Of a stretch of DNA of 64,000 nucleotides, positions 58,569 through 64,000 are shown one piece after another. Position numbers and translations under genes: made by a program. Where the stretch lies: positions 25,981,642 through 26,045,641 of the forward strand of contig OW121744.1 in NCBI GenBank assembly GCA_933228675.1, in the 5' to 3' direction. The notes under the pieces are model-generated. The model saw nothing but the letters and a program-made list of their open reading frames with translations. It had not been told where the DNA came from and ran no database searches. The stretch's first letter is position 1. Each line of letters begins with the position of its first letter. The stretch comes from Stomorhina lunata (lineage: Eukaryota > Arthropoda > Insecta > Diptera > Rhiniidae).

Positions 58569-61500
58569 ATGATACAATTACCTAATTCCGATGGGACTAA
58601 AAACCCCAAGTTTTTAGGTGTAAGACATTTACAGTGCATTTTGCTGTTTGGCGGTTTAGCCGTGGGTTATGCAATGCGAATAAATTTATCGGTGTCGATC
58701 ATCGCAATGACGGATCCTTTGGAGGAAAAGCCATATGCACAAGTGAGTATATATAAGAAAACATTTTATTCAAAATTTTTATATAAGTAGGATCTCAATT
58801 AAATATTTATTATTGTAATTATCAAATTTTTAAAATAAAAAAAAAAAATAAAATTGCTTTTAAAAAGTTTAACTATAGTGTATTGCACTAAGATCCCAAT
58901 TTATTACAATTATTTATTATTGTAATAAATAGTTTTTTGATAAAACCAAAAAAATGTTGGAGGGGAAACCTATTTATTACAATAATAAATAATTGTAATA
59001 AATTGGGATTTTAGTGCAGTAAAACTTTTTAATGAAATGTTTGATGTCCTAAAATTTTTGATAAACCATTTTAATAGAATTGATTTTATTGACGCATTTC
59101 GGTGGCTTTATTCTAATTTGCCTACAATTATGGAACTCCACCTGATGAAAATTTTTGAAAAAACCTTCTTTAAAATATTTTTGTTATTAATGTATAAATA
59201 ATTAAATATGCAATTTTAGAATGTTAATGAACTTTTTCAATTGAAAATTGTTATTTTATTTAATTTATCTCAATAAATTTTTATATCTTATGACTTTGAA
59301 TTATTATAAAAATAAGGCAATTCACAATCTAGTTGAAATATTGTTAGCTACACTAAAACTTTACAATGTCTTAAGAAAAAGTCTTGTAGATGTTATCAAT
59401 TAATATTAAAACTTTTCTAATATAATGAAATTTGAACAGTGTACAATTTTTTAACATATTTTGGCATATAATTGACATTTGACCTGCTAACTCTTGTTAA
59501 AGACTCTATAATATAAAGATATTCCACTCTATACAATTTTTTCTATTAAATGTAAAATTAAATTGGATAAAAAACACATAAACGCACAAACAAACATATA
59601 CTTCATGAGCACGTGTATGTGCCTTAGCTTCCTCACATTGGACTGCGTTAATAGTTTCCGAATTAGAATAAAAGCGCTATTCTCTATTTATTTTGTGGAG
59701 TTTTCAAAACGACCATAAGACAAGCCAATGTATGGAAGTGCACAATCTTTATATTAAAGGTTCTTTGCTCTTACCCTGAAAATCACAAAAATTTCATTAT
59801 ATCAATAATAATAGACTTTAGCTTCCATAAAAATTGTTAGGAAAATTTTCAAAAATTGTCTTACAATCCAGCAACATACATACAACATTTAAAACATCTT
59901 GTGAACTGAACAATAATTTTTGCAAAAACTTGTGTAAACAAAATTTTATTTGCACTAAATCTATTATTATGACTTCGTGAAAGAGCTACGCTTAATTTGA
60001 TAACAATGTATGGATTAAATAATTGGCTAGACTAAAATTCTTCGGACTTATTAAAAATGCAATTATCCAAATGCTGGCAGAAATAATAAAAAAAATTCTT
60101 AAAGTATAATTGGCTATGAGCCGATGATTAAAATATTACTCCGAATTCCATCCTTAAGAATGGCATCATTGCGTCCAAGCTTGCAATCAAAATAAAAGTA
60201 GCAATTTCGAGCATAAATTTCAGATACCAATAGAATAAAACTTTTCTTAAGGTACAAGAAAATTTGTATTTTTATTTAAAACAAAATTTTATCAAAAATT
60301 TTTCTATAAAAAACTTTTTTATCAAAAATTTTTCTATAGAAAATTTTTTTATCAAAAATTTTTCTATAGAAAATTTTTTTATCAAAAATTTTTCTATAGA
60401 AAATTTTTTTATCAAAAATTTTTCTATAGAACATTTTTTTATCAAAAATTTTTCTATAGAACATTTTTTTATCAAAAATTTTTCTATAGAAAATTGTTTT
60501 ATTAAAAATTTTTCTTTAGAAAATTTTGTTATCAAACATTTTTCTATAGAAAATTTTGTTATCAAAAATTTTTCTATAGAAAATTTTTTTATCAAAAATT
60601 TTTCTATAGAAAATTATTTTATCAAAAATTTTTCTATAGAAAATTTTTTGTTAAAACTTTTTCTAAAGAATTTTTTTTATCAAAAATTTTTCTATAGAAA
60701 ATTTTTTTATCAAAAATTTTTCTATAGAAAATTTTTTTATCAAAAATTTTTCTATAGAAAATTTTTTTATCAAAAATTTTTCTATAGAAAGTTTTTATCC
60801 AAAATTTTTTTGAAGAAAATTTTTTATCCAAAATTTTTCTATAGAAAATTTTTTATCCAAAATTTTTCTATAGAAATTTTTTTTTATCAAAAATTTTTCT
60901 AAAGAAAATTTTTTATCAAAACTTTTTCTTAAGAATTTTTTTTCTCAAAACTTTTTCTATAGAACATTTTTTATGAAAACTTTTTCTAAAGAATTTTTTT
61001 ATCAACATTTTTTCTATAGAAAATTTTTTTTACCAAAATTTTTCTAAAAAAAAATGTTTTCTCAAAACATTTTTTCTTTTATGAAAAATTTTTTTTTTAT
61101 CAAAACTTTTTCTATAGAAAATTTTTTTATCAAAATTTTTTCTATAGAATTTTTTTCTTAAAACTTTTTCTATAGAAAAATTTTTTATCAAAAGTTTTTC
61201 TATCAAAACTTTTTGTATAGAAACTTTTTTATTAAAACTTTTTCTATAGAAAATTTTTTTTTATCAAAACTTTTTCTATAGAAAATTTTTTTTACCAAAA
61301 TTTTTTTCTCAAAACTTTTTCTATAGAAAATTTTTTTATCAAAACTTTTTCTATAGAAAATTTTTGTTACCAATATTTTTTTTCAAAACTTTTTCCATAA
61401 AAAAGTTTTTTATCAAAATTTTTTCTATAGAAAATTTTTTTATCAAAAATTTTTCTATAGAAAATTTTTTTATCAAAAATTTTTCTATAGAAAATTTTTT

Positions 61501-63289
61501 ATCAAAAATTTTCTATAAAAATTTTTTTTATCAAAAATTTTTCTACAGATTTTTTAATCAACAATTTTTCTAGAGAATATTTTTTATTAAAACTTTTCCC
61601 ATAAAAAATTTTTTTATCAAAAATTTTTCCAAAGAAAATTTTTTTATAAAAAATTTTTTTATCAAAACTTTTTCTATAGAAAATTTGTTTATCAAAACTT
61701 TTTCTATAGAAATTTTTTTTATCAAAAATTTTTCAACAGAAAATTTTTTTATTAAAATTTTTCTATAGAGCATTTTTTTTTTATCAAAACTTTTTCTGTA
61801 AAAAAATATTTTTTGAAGAATTTAAAAAAGTCCTGGCCCTTTTATATTTTTTGAATGTAAGACAGCCGATCGGATTGCTCTGACATTTTGAGATATATTA
61901 ATATAAGCAAAAGAAAAAAATGTTATCTCGTACCTTTTTTTATTTCCAGATTTTCGATTGGTCTGAAAATGTTAAATCCCTCTTGCTGAGCAGCTTTTTC
62001 GTTGGATATGTTGCAACACAAGTACCCGCCGGACCGTGGGCACGCAAATGGGGTGCTAAAACTCTCTACTTCTATGCCATATTAATCAGTGCCATACTAT
62101 GTCTTTTAACGCCATATATTATAGAAATTGGCGACTGGCCTCTACTTGTCATTGTACGCATAATGAAGGGTCTCGCCCAAGGTGTACTGTTTCCCTGTAC
62201 TCACACTGTGCTATCAAAATGGTCACCTTCGCACGAGAGAGCTACCTTGTGTACCTTCGCCTATGCTGGAACATTTTTCGGTGCCGCTTTTATGTTCGGC
62301 AATAGTGGTTGGATAATGCTCTCGAAATTTGGTTGGACTGGTACCTTCTATGTATCCGGTATACTGGGTATTGTCTGGTGCATTTGTTGGCATATTTGGG
62401 GAGCCAATAGTCCTGAAGACTACAAGGGTATAACTAATGCAGAAAAGTCAATGATTTACAGTTCTATAGGCGTAAATCAAAATAACGATGAAGAAAAGGT
62501 GCGTAATTTAAAAACACCTTGGTCGAAAATCTTTTTGTCCCTACCCTGTTGGGTTTTGATGATCGATCATTGCTCGCACAATTGGGGCTTTTGGACTTTA
62601 CTTACCCAGCTGCCCTCATATATGAAATATGTTTTGGGCATGGATATCAAGAGCAATGCTCTCTACTCGGCCCTACCCTATGCCATAATGTTGGTTTTGA
62701 GTTTTGTCTTTTGCTTTATAGCTAATTTTATAAATAAGCGTCGTATTGTATCCATGAATTGCAGTCGGAAGTTATTTAACACCATAGGTCAGGGTATACC
62801 TATGTTTTCGTTAATAGCCTTGGGATTTTGCGGTAGCGAAAATAAATTACCAGCTGTTATGTTAATTGCCTTGACAGTGGGTATTAATTCGGCCTCGTTT
62901 CTGGGCTTTCAGTGTAATCATATCGATTTGACGCCTAACTTTGCTGGAGTTTTGATGGGTATCACCAATTGTGCTGCTAATGTAATGAGTATCTTGGCTC
63001 CCCTGTTCAAAGGTTTTATGGTGAAAGATGAGGTATTTGAATCATAAATTGATCGTGTAAATGATCGTATCTATGACCTATCTTTTTCTTTTAATTTCAG
63101 ACAAATGTCATAGAATGGCGTATAGTTTTCATTATAGCTGGTTGCTTTTATGGCTTTGCAAATTTGTTGTTCGTAGTATTTGGTCAAACTAAAATACAAC
63201 CCTGGAATGATCCATTGCCTCAACCAGCCGAAATGCAACTTATGCAGTCTCAAACAATTTCCAAAGATGAACAGAAGGGAAATCAATGA
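58569..63289 (+). CDS. Gene B: SLC17-type MFS anion/phosphate cotransporter (3 exons)
   Basis: Exons are 58569-58742, 61950-63032 and 63101-63289 (stop TGA 63287), all phase 0, giving 481 residues, normal for SLC17. Introns are 58743-61949 (CAA|GTGAGT … TTTCCAG) and 63033-63100 (GTATTT … TTTCAG). TM1 lies at about 21-47 with the family's YAMRINLSVSIIAM (Arg37, Asn39). The MFS loop 2-3 signature is at 77-95 (GYVATQVPAGPWARKWGAK). RIMKGLAQGVLFP…W(S)PSHERA at 128-156 is typical of SLC17, and the NHIDLTPNFAGVLMGI block and final WRIVFIIAGCFY/QPWNDP of the family are present. The expected activity is sodium- or proton-coupled transport of organic or inorganic anions across a membrane; insect members are usually labelled 'putative inorganic phosphate cotransporter', but the substrate cannot be read from sequence. 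The linker after TM1 is short and the PGG of loop 2-3 is PAG. I start at the ATG at 58569; 12 bp upstream is only an in-frame GTG. It appears intact. Confidence 0.93.
58857..59125. mobile_element. Two facing hairpin-module fragments
   Basis: AGATCCCAATTTATTACAAT at 58891 starts one copy with stem 58899-58910/58919-58930. The reverse-oriented stem 58972-58983/58992-59003 followed by AAATTGGGATTTTAGTGCA is a second copy. Between them lies TTGATAAAACCAAAAAAATG then TTGG(A)GGGGAAACC. Downstream, ATTGACGCATTTCGGTGGC (59088) is another module landmark. The outer part TTTAACTATAGTGTATTGC also occurs, reversed, at 30185-30210 in gene A's intron. Confidence 0.65.
60256..61815 (-). repeat. TTTATC-class minisatellite in gene B intron
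   Basis: Unit TTTTTTTATCAAAAATTTTT then CTATAGAAAA, 30 bp, near-perfect at 60290-60650 and 60680-60790. From 60800 onwards there are ATCCAAAATTTTT and TCTCAAAACTTTTTC variants. The 212-residue + frame and the minus-strand frames here are repeat-phase artefacts. Confidence 0.95.
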
Positions 63290-63488
63290 GAAGACGCTTT
63301 CATTTTTTATTTCACAGTATTTTTATTTAATTTTGTATATAAGTATCTACTTAAATAGTTATTATATTCTAAGATTTAAAATATATAATATCTTAAATTT
63401 TTAATAATAGTTTAGAATTTCAAAATATATATTTAGTTATTAATAGTAGTTGCCTTTGACCCTAAAATCGAAAACTTGAAACATAAAA

Positions 63489-63494
63489 AATAAA
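63489..63494 (+). promoter_or_regulatory. Candidate poly(A) signal of gene B
   Basis: AATAAA about 200 nt after the stop, a usual distance, and just upstream of a MITE-like element. Confidence 0.55.
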
Positions 63495-63510
63495 GCAATG
63501 AAGCCTAAAT

Positions 63511-63764
63511 ATATCGCACTTGATCAACAATAGGGGATTAACTAAAAATTTAAAAATTTTCAGTAGAGTCAAAAAACTATTTTATTTTACTACTACTTTC
63601 ATATAAAGAAGAGGGGTAAAACTGTAGTTTTTTGGCGAAATTATAGTGAAAATGATGTCAGATTTTTACAATGGGTAGATAAGGCCACTACACATCAATT
63701 TCTTCTAAAAAGTGAAAATTTAAAAATTGTGAGTTAATACCCTCTTGTTGAACAAGTGCGATAT
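63511..63764. mobile_element. 254-bp MITE-like inverted repeat element
   Basis: Ends ATATCGCACTTGATCAACAA (left) and, reversed, ATATCGCACTTGTTCAACAA (right), with inverted similarity for about 50 bp (…AGGG(G/T)(A/T)ATTAACT…AAATTTTTAAATTTT). The target duplication is uncertain because ATAT/TA is shared by both ends. No coding capacity. Confidence 0.7.
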
Positions 63765-64000
63765 GTTTTGTAAGCAAGAGACTTAAATATAATTTCGATC
63801 TTTCTAACTATGGAAACAGTAACCGATTACAGATATAAAATGTAATTTCATAAATATCTGCAGGGCTTCACACCAAAACGAATCTATTCCCTTTTCTTTG
63901 ATTATAGGTTACATAAATTTGCGGTTTAAACTAATTTTCTATTGATTTATCAATATTAAAAAAAAAAAACTTTTTTGATCTGTTCAAAATGTCTTCTGTA
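63765..64000. other. AT-rich DNA to the window edge
   Basis: No supported feature. Confidence 0.6.

Larger units (their letters stand above)
58743..61949 (+). other. Intron 1 of gene B (3207 nt)
   Basis: Contains an inverted pair of hairpin-module fragments (58857-59125), about 1.1 kb of unique AT-rich DNA (59130-60255), and a TTTATC-class satellite (60256-61815). Acceptor TTTTTTTATTTCCAG at 61949. Confidence 0.85.

Noticed and set aside
60264..60902. 212-residue plus-strand ORF within gene B's intron
   Set aside because: Same 30-bp repeat phase effect; it lies inside an intron satellite.

Overview
The window looks like nuclear DNA of a higher dipteran fly, most likely a calyptrate such as a blowfly or house-fly relative. 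This is inferred from the sequence: very AT-rich non-coding DNA, short GT-AG introns of about 60-68 nt, dispersed repeats of the 'GGGAGCTATGGTCAAATG' type with runs of GACGGACGGAC, a decayed mariner transposase, and an insect-type SLC17 transporter gene. No rRNA, tRNA, CRISPR or bacterial-style operon was seen. No species name can be given from this sequence alone.

Genes. Only two well-supported protein genes are present, both on the + strand. Gene A (26807-33107, four inferred exons, about 729 residues) encodes a protein I do not recognise; it has a lysine-rich middle and three tandem 30-residue repeats that join cleanly across a 4-kb intron. Gene B (58569-63289, three exons, 481 residues) is an SLC17-type major facilitator transporter ('putative inorganic phosphate cotransporter'/sialin-like). 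A weaker candidate is the 5' end of a minus-strand gene: an initiator-like site near 3491, a long leader, an ATG at 2677 and a splice donor at 2649, with the rest of the gene beyond the left edge.

Repeats fill the rest. 1-14.5 kb is a patchwork of dispersed elements: a ~1.15-kb tandem duplication at the left edge, copies of two 'GACGGAC' repeat families, an 81-bp perfect palindrome, a dead mariner, three copies of an element with ~125-bp internal repeats (two of them in inverted orientation to each other), and a hAT-type MITE. From 14.5 kb on, about half the sequence is AT-rich minisatellite with 27-31-bp units sharing the core TATAGAAAATTTTT and differing mainly in a 5-6-base linker (CGGTAT, GATAAA, CGTTAT, CGTTTA, GTTACA, GATGAA, or a TAGGAAA form). 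Each linker class tends to occupy its own block, several classes occur in both orientations, and some blocks show higher-order duplication. One class fills the large intron of gene A and another the large intron of gene B.

Several satellite blocks abut non-satellite modules that recur in the window (a 'GATCCCA' hairpin module with compensatory stem changes, and an 'ATAAGTCCA' flank). This suggests that the minisatellites are internal parts of mobile elements and not passive slippage products. That architecture is the most interesting feature of the window. The long Phe/Ile/Lys/Asn-rich ORFs inside the arrays arise because 30 is a multiple of three and are not taken as genes.
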